Part shown: positions 1 through 12,100 of the stretch, piece after piece
Layout of the letters: each line of letters opens with the position of its first letter
Numbering within the stretch: position 1 is the stretch's first letter
Assembly: GCA_023053545.1 (NCBI GenBank)
Contig: JAKZAN010000004.1
Location: 1,240,001-1,304,000 of the forward strand
DNA: 64,000 nucleotides
Source of the DNA: Lepidurus packardi
Taxonomy: Eukaryota > Arthropoda > Branchiopoda > Notostraca > Triopsidae
Reading direction: 5' to 3'
Translations under genes and position numbers: made by a program
Notes under the pieces: model-generated
Told to the model about the DNA's origin: nothing
Seen by the model: the letters and a program-made list of their open reading frames with translations, nothing else
Databases searched by the model: none

Positions 1-1408
1 CAAATATAGTTTCCCTCTCTTTTCATGCACACCAACATGTCCAGAAATTTCGAAATACATAGGTAAATTAGCTTTTTGTACTACATAGAAGTTTGCACAT
101 AATTAGACATTTCGCACATAAACTGCACATAATTACGGTTGTTAAATATAACAAAAACGAATAGAAATGAAGGTATTTACCGCCGAACGAGCTCTTTTGT
201 CGCGCCGTAGGATCCATGCAGGTTCAACCACTGCAGCACATGCTGCACTCACGTACAAACCTATAAGTAGTACCCTCCACATGGTTCGTCAGTCGTCCTC
301 TGAAGTAAACGTTCACTTGTTTCAGCCGTTATATACGTTGAGGAGGTGGTTGAAGGGGTTCGACGTCTCTTAGGGGCTCTTTTTTCAACGTTCTTGGAGC
401 ATTTGACTTAGTATTCAAGATTCAGTTCAAAGAAACACACTACCCTCGAGCTATCTTTATTTTTTACTGTTTACGTGGAGGAAACCCCCGCTTGCATTTC
501 TTCTTTAACAGAACACAACGTCAATGGTATTCATCTTACGGTAAACCCAGATTGCCCCACCCAAAAAAAACCCTCTGTGACCCTTTTATCTCCATCTGTG
601 ATCACGTACGTTCAGCTCCAAACTCTCGTCAGTTCTTCTCTGACGACCTCTTTTAATTCTCTACTTTCTCGTAGTTTATTTTTCCTAGGTGAGGACTGAT
701 CTTAGCTGCCAATGTATTACATGTCCATCAGTTGGACTGTTCATGATTGTGAAAAAAAAGGCTTTGCACTATATCTCTTAGTTGACTACGAATTCACTCA
801 CTGTCTTCTTTATCCAAAATTCGACAATCGAAACCTTTTACTTTATATAATTAGCTTTAAAAGAACTTAGATTACGGATTGAGACGAGACTACTTTTACT
901 ATACATCAACTGTGGCCTACTTTCTTATATTATAGCACAGCAATGTTATTTCTCTATAAGTATATGGGTTTTTCGCAATGTAAAATCCATGTGGGCTCAG
1001 CTGGTGCAGCACAAGTTGTACTCACGTATAAACCAATAAGTAGGAACACACAAAATTGGAACGCACATGCTCACCAAATTGAATTCTGGAAATAAAATTT
1101 TACATTTTTTCCAACCATAATACAAGTTTAAAGGGGATTTCCTGTGTAGTGTCATGATGCGCGTTATTCATGATTACTAAGCTTCTCGGAAATTTTCCGA
1201 GTCACAGAAGTGCCCTCTGGCTGTTAAAATTAGACGACCCCCCTCATAAAACAAACCCATTTCTGTAAAAATAATAATAGGAAAGTGTGGACTCGTCTGC
1301 TTATGAAAGTGGATTGGTATGACATCAGGTTCAATCTAACTGAAGCAATTATAATAAAAAAGTGAACATTTAAGAATACTGGTTGTAAAAATTACAAAAA
1401 ACGAAATA
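1..1408. other. Intergenic region with one duplicated 59-bp segment
   Basis: No convincing gene is seen. The short open frames here have no recognisable domain. Two copies of a 59-bp segment occur in the same orientation at 212-270 and 985-1043. Both run from an ATCCATG start to a shared CTATAAGTAG or CAATAAGTAG end, at roughly 80% identity by eye. They look like scattered copies of a short repeat rather than coding sequence. Confidence 0.6.
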
Positions 1409-2141
1409 CAGTGGTGCCTCGCAAAACGCGAGCGCTGGCCGGAAAATGTTCCGCGGAAAGAACGTGGTCCCGTCATACGAACAGCACGTGCGCTCAGTTG
1501 TTCTTTATATTTTAAATTTGTATAAAGTTCAGTCCTTTTTTTAGTGTTGGCAAAATGGCACCTAAAAAGACGGTTAGTGGGAAGAGTAGAAAAGCACCTA
1601 CTATTGAAATGAAGCAAGAAATCATAGACAAAAAAGACTCGGGAGCCAGAGTTGCGAATCTTGCTGCTGAATATGGAGTGGTCAAGTCAACCATAGGAAC
1701 AATTTTAGCAAATAGTGAATCAATCATGAAAGCTAAGGTGGCCAAGGGGGTCTCGAGAGTTTGTTCATAGGTGCACCGACAATCGATTAGTGATTAAATG
1801 GAGAGGTTGTTGTTAGATTGGATTAATGAAAGGCAAATGGAAGATCTAACCACGCAGGAAATAATTTGTGAGAAAGCTAGGGTCGAATATGAAGAGCTTA
1901 AAAGATCCACTCCAGGAACAACTTCACAAGCTTCAGAACAGGAAGAGTTCAATCCCAGTAAGGGTTAGTTTCATTGGTTTAAGAAACGAAAGTGGCATCC
2001 AGTGTCTTAATGCAAAATAAAGTTTTTTCGCAATTCTGGACCGGATCAAAATTAGTCCCATAGTAACGTATCGGAAACGGTGTCCCGCATAACTAACGCC
2101 GTCTTGGAACGGATTGGTGTTCGTATCGCGGGACACCACTG
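1409..2141 (+). mobile_element. Tigger/pogo-type DNA transposon remnant (733 bp)
   Basis: Terminal inverted repeats are visible. The left end begins CAGTGGTGCCTCGC and the right end, reverse-complemented, begins CAGTGGTGTCCCGC, which is the usual Tigger terminus. A TA precedes the left end at 1407-1408; the right end is followed by TTA, one base off a clean TA duplication. Inside, 1555-1770 encodes the N-terminal helix-turn-helix of a CENP-B/Tigger transposase (MAPKK start, then LAAEYGV and STIGTIL). A frame change and stop follow. A second frame from 1798 carries the second DNA-binding half and the FHWFKKR motif typical of the family, interrupted by TAG at 1966-1968. There is no DDE catalytic domain. 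This is a dead or non-autonomous internally deleted copy, much shorter than a full Tigger. It lies 79 bp past the RpL10A stop codon. Confidence 0.88.
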
Positions 2142-2219
2142 TTAATGTAAAAACCTTTTTAACCAGCAGACAATTTGTATTTAAAAGGTGATCACGTACA
2201 AGACGTAGTATTCCCGCCT

Positions 2220-3833
2220 TTAGTACAAACGCTGAGGAGGTCCCATGGATGACTTAATATGCAGGGAACGGACGTTCTGCCAGTGCTTCTTCAGCAAAGA
2301 GACCAGGAAGTTGATGCTCAAGTAAATGTTCTGGGCCAAATCATCTCCAGTCATGTCAACGTGTCCAACAGCCACGCTCAAGCACAAAACCTAGCAACAA
2401 AAAGAAACGTAATCAGTCAACATTCTTCTACTTTTTATTTTCTAAAGAGAATTTTTTTCTTATCTAAACTTTGCTTATCCATGTTCTTATCATACGTAAG
2501 GTTAGTAGGAAAAAAATATACCTTCTTCATCTGGAACTTGATAGTTCCCTTCAACTCCTCCACTTTCTGGACCATGGATTCAGAGTGAGTCAACAGAGAA
2601 GGAAACTTGCCAGCCTTGTTCAAACCGGGTCCCAACAAACGGGGAATTTGCTTAATTAAAGCCTCGGACGCCAAAAACGCATCGTATCTCTTGGCTAGAA
2701 GAATGTACACAAAATATGCCTTAATTAACATTCAACTTTTCAAAGGAAGAAAAAAAATCTTTTTTTTTTTTAAATAGAACAATTGGTTCATCAACACAAC
2801 ACAGTGAATTAATGCCAAGGCATCGAATAAACTACGATTACGGAAAAGAAAATTTGTACAGAAAGGATTTTAAATTACCCAAAGCTTTAACGAGTTTCTT
2901 GTTCTTGTTAAGTTTCTTCAATGCTTCAGCATCCATGCAAGGAATTCCATTGGCATTGGCTTCATCACAATGCTGTTGGTCTCCCAAGACACAGACTTGC
3001 ATTTTGGGGCGGGGAACGTGCTTGAGCCTATTAGGAAAAATTAGTCCATCACTTGTCTTTTCAGAATCTGGAATATTAGATAAAAAATTGTTTTTTAAGG
3101 GGTCATACGTTGCCACTTGAAAACATTTGACTCCATAGCATTTCAAGATAGTGTCGGAAACAAGTTTCCTCCCCAAAATTGTTTAAAGACCCTGGGTGAG
3201 AGTCTTCGTTGAGAACGAGTTCTCAACTACCCAGAGAACCTGGTCAAATCTTCCATTTCCGACACGCATGTACTTTGATTTTATATTCTACTCATTAGTC
3301 AGGAGCTTTAGGGAGAAAAACGTGTCAGAAATGCAGATTTTCTTCTCCTCGCACGATTATATCTTTTTTCAGAATTTTTTTTAGAAGTTCATGACATTTA
3401 TAATTGTGCGAAAGAAGGCAGGCCTTGGGTGAAATCGTACTTGACAGTGCCAGAGAAACGCTTGTCCTTTTGGGGATCATAGTTCTTGAGGCCAATTTGG
3501 AGTTCCACACTCTCCAAGAATTTACGCTTGTTGTCCTCCTTGGAGTTCTTGAGCAAAGCGTTGACAGCTTCGTACAAGATTTCTCTTGATACCTTCGACC
3601 TGTATGAAGACACATTTTTGGATTTAATTTGGATTCAATGTTAAAACTAAGAACTATGGGATGAGAGTGAAACGTGCTTCGATGAAAACAAGCTTCTTAT
3701 TTCTCAAGTATGTGACATAAACTAAACATTTACGTATAAATGAACGGAGAAATGAACTAGGAATAAATCTTAGAAGGTTTCAAGCGTTTTGTAAAGGGGA
3801 TGATCAGAATATTTTAAAATTAACTCACGTCAT
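2220..3833 (-). CDS. RpL10A: Large ribosomal subunit protein L10a (uL1), 5 exons, 218 aa
   Basis: This is the uL1 protein of the 60S subunit, part of the L1 stalk at the E site. Coding exons on the minus strand are 3829-3833, 3441-3599, 2879-3027, 2522-2694 and 2220-2390. The lengths sum to 657 nt, phase is kept at every junction, and all introns are GT-AG. The product is 218 aa; the human protein is 217. Recognised stretches include [75 protein letters not shown] and the C-terminal end PPQRLY. The first coding exon holds only ATGAC, so the start codon is separated from the body of the protein, as in other animal ribosomal protein genes. A pyrimidine TOP-like tract lies upstream. A Tigger remnant sits just past the stop, and no canonical AATAAA lies between. 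Confidence 0.97.
3192..3234. other. Hairpin in RpL10A intron 2
   Basis: An inner 9-bp stem (GTTGAGAAC / GTTCTCAAC with a 2-nt loop) sits inside an outer CTGGGT / ACCCAG pairing. Ribosomal protein introns often host snoRNAs. No matching C/D boxes or an ACA tail could be placed with confidence, so this is reported only as structure. Confidence 0.3.
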
Positions 3834-3866
3834 CTTGACACTTATTCACTGCACCTCAGCGATACA

Positions 3867-3879
3867 CAGGAGAGAAAGG
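3867..3879 (-). promoter_or_regulatory. Probable 5' TOP transcription start of RpL10A
   Basis: On the minus strand this reads CCTTTCTCTCCTG, a terminal oligopyrimidine tract typical of the cap site of ribosomal protein mRNAs. It lies about 35-45 nt before the ATG at 3833. TOP mRNAs are translationally controlled by growth signalling (mTOR/LARP1). The assignment rests on sequence and position only. Confidence 0.6.
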
Positions 3880-6800
3880 TGCGTCAGCTAGGGGAACCTC
3901 TTCTTACTAGGCAGTGAAAAAGGCTACGAGTCATACCAATGATGACAAGAAGCGGACGTGGCGCCACTCGTGGAAAATTTAGCTGGCAGAGCATGATTCC
4001 TTTTATTTAACATACATTCTGATCACCAAAAATAGTTTAATAGTGGTTATAATAAATAAGGGAAAATAAGAAGAAACACAAATAATATTTTGATTTTTCT
4101 CGGTGTGAAACTGTCACAATGCGAGCATTGCCTTGAACTATCCCCCGAATACCCACTTTCAATACTTGGTGTATTAAGTTTAGAAAAGTAATCTTCAACC
4201 TAAACACTTTATATTTAAACTAATAATCGTCGAAATAAATGTCGAAATTAAAAAAAAACGGCGAATTGTTTTCCACATCTTTTACCTTAAATTTGTCATT
4301 TAGATAAACGTGTATTTACTAGTACTTTAAAAAGAAAATCGTTAAAAGCCATGTGCGTATTATAAATTTACTGGGGTTATAATTCAGCGAGTAATTCGGC
4401 ATTGTGTTTACTGCCAAATTGAACCACGCCCTTTTTCTTTATGACCGAACCCGGCAAGAGCTGTATGGGTTTTTGCTATCGGCCCAGGGGCTTGTGTCGT
4501 GGCACGCTATTCCCCAGGCCGCATGGACTGTTGATTCAATTTGAGGTTCGCTTGGGAAAGCAGCCTTTTTCTTGGGTTCTTACACAACACACTCACACAC
4601 ACACACACACAGGTCATGTTTATTACCGTCCAAACTGAGTAGAGGATACCATTTCAATTGTAACTCGGTGCTCGAGCGCTGTCTTTGTGCCGCATCTTAC
4701 GCTCTCGCACCCAATTTCACCTTAGTGCCTTCTCTCCTACACAACATACACACAAACATAAACACAGACAGATACAGAAGCAGCCCAAAGCCTGGTACCG
4801 CAAAGAGGATATAGCGTGCATCTCATGCACACACTCTTATAAACCCAATTTCCCCCTCTGGGCTATATAACGACTATTTGTAACGAGACCAGTACCCCCC
4901 GATCCCGGTCCAATGAAACCCCCCAAGTTTTCGTTTATGTTTCGGGAATATTCCCCCTTGTGATCAACCATATCGTATCGTATCTTATCGTAATCAAAAG
5001 AAAAAGGGTGGTGGTAGATCCTGGAAATAGTAATCATGGTACTAAACCATATTCCTCCTGCTAACTCCAGTAAAATTCTTTCGTATGCGAGCTATTTTAC
5101 AAAGACCGTAGTAAAAATCCTAATGCTGGTTAAAAGCGACACAAGCTCCCAGGCTCTTCTGGCTTTGCTAAAGCATGACGAACCGATATAAATATGCACG
5201 CTTGGGGGTCAAACGAGAAGGAAAAGGGAGAAGAATAAGAAAAGGTTTTTAGCTTCTTTTGGGCTGATGAACCGAAACGTCTAAGCACCCCAGCCCGCGC
5301 TCCCCCAAGAAACGACGGAGGGAGAGAGGGTTCTTGTAATTGTCCCGGGTTGAGCTGATGGTTACAGGATCCGAGGCAAGATGAGATGAAGTTTTGTGAC
5401 CCTCTTGGGAAGAGTCCTCGTTTTCCTCTTTCCCCCTCCCACCCTTACCCTTCTTTCGCTTCAATATTTCTTCTTACACCCTCGGAAATAATATAACTAC
5501 ATGTGTGTGTGCCTCCCAGCAGCAAAGAAAAAGGAGAGAATTTGCCCTTTATTTCCACACCCTAGTTTTGGTCGGAGTGTCGGGAGTCGGTAGGTCACTT
5601 TCACTACGTATTCTATCATCGCAAGTGACGCTGAGGCTCTACTGTACCGTACTGTGTGGTACGGGCTGAGGGATTGTTCGATGGTTCGGGTGGGACTCGA
5701 GTCGCTAGGTCACTATACTTTCCATCATGGAAGGGACGCTGAGAGGGGGACATACGTTGAGGCTCTACTGTACTGTGCGGTACTGACGGATTGTTCGATG
5801 GTTCGGGCGGGACCGGAGTTGCTAGTCACTAGGCTTTCCATCGTGGAAGTGACGCTGAGGGGGACCGACGTTGAGGCTCTACTACACTGTAGCCTACTGT
5901 GCTGGGTTGTGCGGTCTGAGGGATGATTCGCGTCGCCTGAATCCAAGGAGAAATGTAACGGGCGTTTTACATTCAGCTGGAGGTTTTCAGTTTTTTAAGT
6001 CATAATAGGCGCGTCTCCTTTTTGCAAAACAGCTGCCACGAGGTAATGAAAGGGGTGGGGGGGGGGGGGGAATGGACATTAAGAGGTAGATTGTGGGCTG
6101 GCTTTTTGTCTTGACTTTGACGGGGGCCTGAGGAGTGAGGTAGAAATAGGGAAATGAAGAAAGTAATGGGGCGCGAGGAAACGAGGAGTTTATTAGCGAC
6201 CATTCCCATGCTGGAAACATGCAAAAGCTTGGCTTATTTGCATTCTCAAGCGTTTTAATTAGTCGCGGTGTTCCACATTCAAATTTCTCTTGCAGGATCC
6301 CCACCTCCTCCTCCACGATCTCATTAAAGAAGGAGGGGCTTTTACACGTTGCAAACGTCTTGTAACAGTTAGTAATTAGCCTACGGAGCCCGGGAATTAC
6401 ACACTTAACTCGGAAACTCGGAAAATATCCTGTACACTTCCAACCTCCCAACTATTAGTCCCCTTTACGACGCTGTTTGGGAACAAAACGCGGATCCGAA
6501 AAATCAACAAGCAAAAAAAAAATCCAGAATACAGGGCCTCTTCCTTTATATCTGGGGCGGGCAGTCGTTCGGAAGCTAATCAAGTCTTCATAAATTCCAG
6601 AGCTTGTCTTCCGCTCCTTGTCAAAGTAAGACCCCATGATTTCCCTTTTTGTGACTAAAGCCCCTCTATTCAAAGCAAAGCCAAACGCTGCAGCAGTGCA
6701 TGCACAGCCTTAAATGTCCGGGGTCGGGCTTCGGGTGGGGGTAAAAGCGACGTGTGATAGGGAGTTCTGGGCTTGGCTTCTGTTGTTTAAGGTCCCCTTG

Positions 6801-7081
6801 TGTTCTCCCCAGGCTTGTGACGTTTCTGGAACGTGGAAGGAAACACGGTTGTCGGTTGTCGTCCCCTGTTCGTGAGTCCGTAGCTAATCGCCGACCATCT
6901 CGGCAAGATTTTGGAGCGGATACGCAGCTCGTATAAAGTCTTCACAGTTGATCAAAAGGAAACGTTAGCATAAAAAAACTCATAAAATCTAAACTTAGCC
7001 AAACTCCGTCCCTTGATGAAATAGAAGCTCAACAATGAAATGTGAAGGGCCCAAGCGAAGAGTTCAGTCCAGCATACCTAC
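3880..7081. other. Intergenic region with simple repeats
   Basis: No gene is recognised over about 3.2 kb. A CA microsatellite lies at about 4587-4612 and a long poly-G run at about 6056-6070. A three-copy tandem repeat at about 5570-5930 is listed separately. The open frames are short, lack domains and often overlap these repeats. Confidence 0.5.
5570..5930. repeat. Imperfect tandem repeat, about 115-125 bp, three copies
   Basis: The landmark GAGGCTCTACT recurs at 5633, 5759 and 5873, giving periods of 126 and 114 bp. Other shared blocks are GGTCACT followed by CTATCATCG or TTCCATC, then AAG(T/G)GACGCTGAG, and GATTGTTCGATGGTTCGGG. The copies are diverged and contain indels that are not multiples of three, so this is a minisatellite and not a coding repeat. 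Confidence 0.7.
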
Positions 7082-7332
7082 GGCTCCCGTCTACCTTAGC
7101 TCGGTACAGTCGGTTAGCAAGGGGAATTCGCATGTTTCGGAACAACTTTTCGTTAAATACCAGTACATCTCATGAAAAAATTCTTTGACAGCAAGCTTGA
7201 GCACACTAAGAGCTAGTGCATAGCCAGTCCACATAATCTTCCAATGAGTAATATATTAGCAACATGCAAAACAATAATAAACATCGACGCCATCTATGTC
7301 TGTTTCGCGGCAATATACGGTAGACGGGAGCC
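7082..7332. mobile_element. Short inverted-repeat element (MITE), GGCTCCCG family, 251 bp
   Basis: The left end reads GGCTCCCGTCTACCTTAGCT and the right end ends in GGTAGACGGGAGCC, forming a terminal inverted repeat of about 13 bp or more. An internal core matching the reverse complement of GACATAGATGGCGTC links it to the copies at 48619-49004 and in ENPP intron 6. A TA lies close outside each end, which suggests a TA target site as used by Tc1/mariner-like elements. No coding capacity is seen. Confidence 0.65.
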
Positions 7333-8985
7333 TTAAACCCCTTTTGTCTTTGACTTTTGACTTGGAGGGCAGTAAATCCAGCACTTGTCAGTCCATGAAA
7401 AACCACATGTCCAGGCCGGAACACTTCCCTCATAGCGTCAGAGCCAGATTCGGAACTTTATGGAAGGAGAGGGTGGACAACTAACTTTCTGGTCATCTGG
7501 AGAGCCTTTTTGGTTAATCTCTATTTGGATTTTGTACGGGCTGAGTTATGGATTGAATCGAATGTTTCTTTTACGCCCCAGATACTTGGGGCTGGTGGGT
7601 GGGGTTCCGGGAGCTTATAATAGTTGGTATAGAAGCCGGGGAATGCCAAGAGGTGACCAAGCAGCTGCTCCTGAGGTTTCTGTTGTATATATATAATATA
7701 TGTGTCTGCGTACAGCACTGTACTGTAAAGTACAGCTGTAGGGGACAGGGCCGAAGCCAAAATGGGGAAGGAAAAGAAAAGGAAGGTTTGGCCGTCTAGA
7801 AATATGAGGCACGCGGGGTTTTGCGGTGCTTTTAGCTCAACCAAAAGTAGGCGGGTAAAATTTCGTTTTCATCCCAACAATTTATAGGCATCTCCTTTTC
7901 CCCCAAGGTCTCACTCCGAATCTGGCGAGGTACGAAGGTTAGACAGGTAAAAACGGGTATGGGTGTAAAAAAAAGTAGTCTTCCCAACACCTTTACTCTG
8001 ATCATTTTCGGTTTCCACTACCTGCCCTTTTGCCTCGTTAGTCACGCGTACATTTTTTAGTTCGTCTGCGGCGTTATATCGGACAATAGCTCGGTAGGGA
8101 AGCCTTACCTTTGAGATTACGATTTGCGGATACAGTGGTCCGTTTAAAGACTTAAAAAGGTAAGAAGGGAAAGTATATGTATCTATGCTGAATATACGGA
8201 CGGTATTGTAATCAAATATTAGGCGTACCGAAGGGGCTGCGGGAGCCAAAAGGCTTTTTTAACCCAGCGTGAATATGGGCGTGGTTTGAACCATGACATG
8301 GCGGCGGCGGCGTAGAAACAGACATCCACCCCTCCCCTTGTGGGGAAGGGTGGGTAATGTTGCTTCCCAGGGAAATTGGGTTTTAGTAGTCGACTAGGTT
8401 CCAGCTGTAGAACATGTGAAGCTTATATATCCGTTTCCGTCAAGCTCGTCCTGTTAACTGGTACAAAGCAGAGAAATCGGGACAAAAATGCTGTGAAAGT
8501 TCTGGACGTTTTCTTAGAACCATTAAGAAACCGTTGACGTACTGTAATACACTTGTGCGACGTTTGGACCTCATTGCTTAACTACCTACGGATTTAAATT
8601 CCAAGTGAAGTTATTAAAATTGGGAGTGATGATGATGACGATAACTGAATAGACGTCCAACGTTCAGCCCTCCGAACGACCCTCCGAAGTTAATACCCAA
8701 TACGTAACTTGGATCCAATACACTCCGGAGTCCCAATCTTACTCACCAAAGCTTTGACACAACGAAATCATACTATTTGCCATGTGGATACACCGAGGAA
8801 CCGTCCTTTACTGGCGAGCCTTATGAGTTGATTGGTTTTAGGTTTCGAAGGTTTGGAAGTAGTGGAAACACAGTTTAAGAGTCAACAATAAAACCCACCT
8901 TAACCCGACAAGAGAAGGCTCTTACGTCGAGCCTCTCAACTAAGGAAAAGCTGATCCTCATGATGTAAAACCATAAAACAAAGTG
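7333..8985. other. Intergenic region upstream of Toll
   Basis: No recognisable gene. The longest frame, 7911-8249 on the minus strand (112 aa), has no known motif and no splice context. A GC-rich imperfect hairpin (CCACCCCTCCCC / GGGGAAGGGTGG) lies at about 8327-8353. Promoter elements of the Toll gene may lie here, but none could be assigned. Confidence 0.45.
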
Positions 8986-8989
8986 TCGT

Positions 8990-9192
8990 CCACATTGGTT
9001 TGGGTTGTTTTACTCGGTGTTTTCCCATTCTTTTCATTGTTGGAGCTTAGACTAGCATTGCACGTCGAGTGTTCAGACTTTTTTCTGAACCAAAGCCTAC
9101 TTAGGCGGTAAATCCATATTGACTTGGTGTCGTTTTCCCGTCTTTTCATTGTAGAGCTAGACCAGTCTACTTTGCTGGTGAACCCAAAGTGT
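8990..9192 (+). pseudogene. Relic of Toll N-terminal coding sequence
   Basis: Positions 9055-9102 translate in one frame to ALHVECSDFFLNQSLL. The Toll gene downstream reads ALHIECSDSLLYQSSL (codons from about 9430). At DNA level 33 of 41 bases match by eye at 9055-9095. Further on, 9118-9191 in the same frame reads IDLVS and later DQSTLLVNPK, against EDQVS and DQTNFSVIPR of the gene. The segments are out of order relative to the gene and are separated by a stop codon. About 50 bp of DNA is repeated twice within the relic (around 9010-9058 and 9121-9178). This looks like debris of a Toll paralogue or partial tandem duplicates ending at the present start codon. It may be transcribed as 5' UTR. 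Confidence 0.55.
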
Positions 9193-9196
9193 AACA

Positions 9197-12100
9197 ATGA
9201 CGGTATTCAAGTATAACAATGAAGGATGGAAGTCGTTTGTGTTGATATTGTTGGGACACTTAAGTTGTTGCTGGGGTTTTCGTTACGAAGCTCCTTCGGA
9301 CTGTCGGTGGACGTTGAGGGAAAACACCGAGGATCAGGTGTCGTTGTGGTGTAAGTTGCGGACCATCAACAGTCAGTTCGATCAGACAAACTTCTCCGTC
9401 ATTCCAAGGGACTATACTTCGGCGCTGCATATCGAGTGTTCCGACTCTTTGCTGTACCAAAGTTCGCTCGATGACGGCAGCTTCCAGCATCTCGTTCATT
9501 TACGGGAACTCACGGTGGAATACTGCAAATTGGGCAAGTTGAATAGCGGTGTCTTTCGAGGGCTGCGGAACCTCAAAGGACTCGCCGTCCGCAGCCACAA
9601 TCACATTTGGCCGGCGATGAGCTTGGAGTTGGCCTTGGGCGCCTTCACTAACGTCTACCATCTCGAGACTATCGATCTCAGCCAGAACAATATCTGGAGT
9701 CTACCCGAGCGACTTTTCTGTGGACTCAACAACTTAAAGGTCCTAAACTTGAGCCGCAATCGACTGCAGGATATTAGCGACCTCGGATTACGCCGGAGTA
9801 ACCCGGAAGATGATGAGCAGCAGGAGCAAGAAACCGCAATATTGTCCACGCCCGCGCCCACAGCGTCTTCTGCTTCTTGCTCCTTCAATCTGCAGAGTCT
9901 GGACGTCTCGGCGAACCACTTCATCTTCCTGCCCGCCCATGGGTTCCAAGGGTTGACTCATCTGAAAACCCTGGACCTGCATCACAACGAGCTGTCCTCG
10001 GTAGCTGAGGAGGCGTTGGCCGCCTTGGATCATCTGTATAAGCTGGACATGTCCCATAATCGGTTAGTGGCCCTCTCTACCATGACGTTTAGCTACACTC
10101 CGGAATTGCGGGAGCTGTACCTCGCCCATAATTTACTGGCAGGTCTGGGTCCGTCCACTTTCACTCCACTCCGGCATTTGGAGCTCCTGTCCCTGTCGGG
10201 GAATCAATTAAACTCTATCGGTCTCGTGGGCCCCGTTTTCCATGGGCTCGTGCGTCTGGTCGTCTTGAATTTGTCCCACAACCAACTCGATACCATTAGC
10301 ACGGATCTCTTCCACGACCTGTACAGTCTGCAAGTGCTGTCTTTAGATTCGAACGCGCTGCGGAGCATCGAAGCCGGGGCTTTTACCGCGCTCCACAACC
10401 TCCACACCCTTACGATGTCCCATAATCGATTGACGACGATGGACGCCCTCGCTTTCCAAGGGTTAGCCGTCCTCAGTCAGCTTTCGCTGGATCACAACCA
10501 GATCGATGCCTTGCCTGACCACTTGTTTCGCAATTGCACCAGCCTGCAGGAGCTCTACTTGAACAACAACCTTTTGACGCAAGTGCCAGCAGCCATCCGC
10601 GGTCTCAACCTCCTTAAAACCCTAGATCTGGGCGATAATGAGATCAAAAGTTTGCAGAGCCCGGATTTCTTGGGGCTGAGGATCCTCAACGGGCTACGCT
10701 TGCTGGGGAATCCGCTTAGCTACATCGAACCCGAAACCTTCCATCCGTTGGCGTTTCTCAAGATCCTCAACTTGGCCCAGTGTCACTTGAACACGTTACA
10801 GGCGGGGATTTTCGATAACTTGGGGCAGTTAGAAGCCTTACGACTGGATAGTAATGGCCTGCTCACGTTGGAAGGCCTGGTAAATCGTTTGGACCGTTTG
10901 GTGTGGCTCAACGTGTCCGATAACGATCTCAGATGGTTTGATTACGCCCTGCTTCCGTCGTCTCTCACCTGGCTCGATTTGCATAAGAATAAGCTGGAAG
11001 AACTTGGTAATTACCAGCAGACAGCTAACTTATCGCTCATCGAATACCTCGACGCCAGCTTTAACATCATCGCCTCAGTCGGAAGCCAAAACATTCCCCA
11101 CAGTGTCAAACAGCTCTCGCTCAATGATAATCTCATCAGCGTCATCGAACCCAATACGTTTGTCCAGAAGGATAACCTGAGTCGCGTGGACCTCTTCGCC
11201 AACCAACTCGTGACGCTGAACCTCAATGCGCTCCGGCTCAGCCCCACCATCGCTCAGCTGGCCCAGCAACAGCCCGAGTTTTACATCGGGGGTAACCCGT
11301 TCCAGTGCGACTGTGACATGGAATGGCTTCAGCGCATCAATGCCCTCAACAACGCCGGCCAGTACCCCCGGGCCATGGACTTGGACAGCATCTACTGTCG
11401 CTTATCTTACGGCCGGAGCAGGAGCGTCACGCCCTTGGTCGAAGCTACCTCGTCCGACTTCCTCTGCCCGTACCGCACCCATTGCTTTGCGCTCTGCCAT
11501 TGTTGCGACTTTGACGCTTGCGACTGCGAAATGACCTGCCCGGCCAATTGTACATGCTATCACGACCAGTCCTGGTCCGCTAATCTGGTGGACTGTTCCG
11601 AGCACGAGTTTACCTCAATCCCCAGTCGTTTGCCCATGGATGCGACTGACGTTTACTTGGACGGGAACCGGCTCCCAATCTTACCCAGCCATGCCTTTAT
11701 TGGCCGGAAGAACATGCGAACTTTGCTCCTCAATTACTCCCACGTCGAGAGCATTCAGAACAATACGTTTACCGGGTTGAAGCGACTTATGGTGCTCCAT
11801 TTGGACCACAATCTCCTTAGTAGTTTAAACGGATTCGAGTTTGAGCCGCTGGAAAACCTCCGCGAGCTGTATCTCCAACATAACCGTATCGCTAGTATCC
11901 ATCCGCGGAGTTTCAGCCACATGAAAAACCTGCAAGTGCTGCGGCTCGATAGCAATGCTATCGCCCGCTTCCCCGCCTGGGAACTGTCTACCAACCCTTA
12001 TCTGCGAACTATCTGGCTTTCACATAACCCTTGGTCGTGCGACTGCCATTTCTTACACGATTTCCGGACGTGGCTCTCGGACCAGTCCAAAGTCGCGGAC

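Noticed and set aside
7911-8249. 112-aa minus-strand frame starting MAPAAPSVRL
   Set aside because: No recognisable motif, no splice context and no promoter; length is within what chance gives in this GC range.
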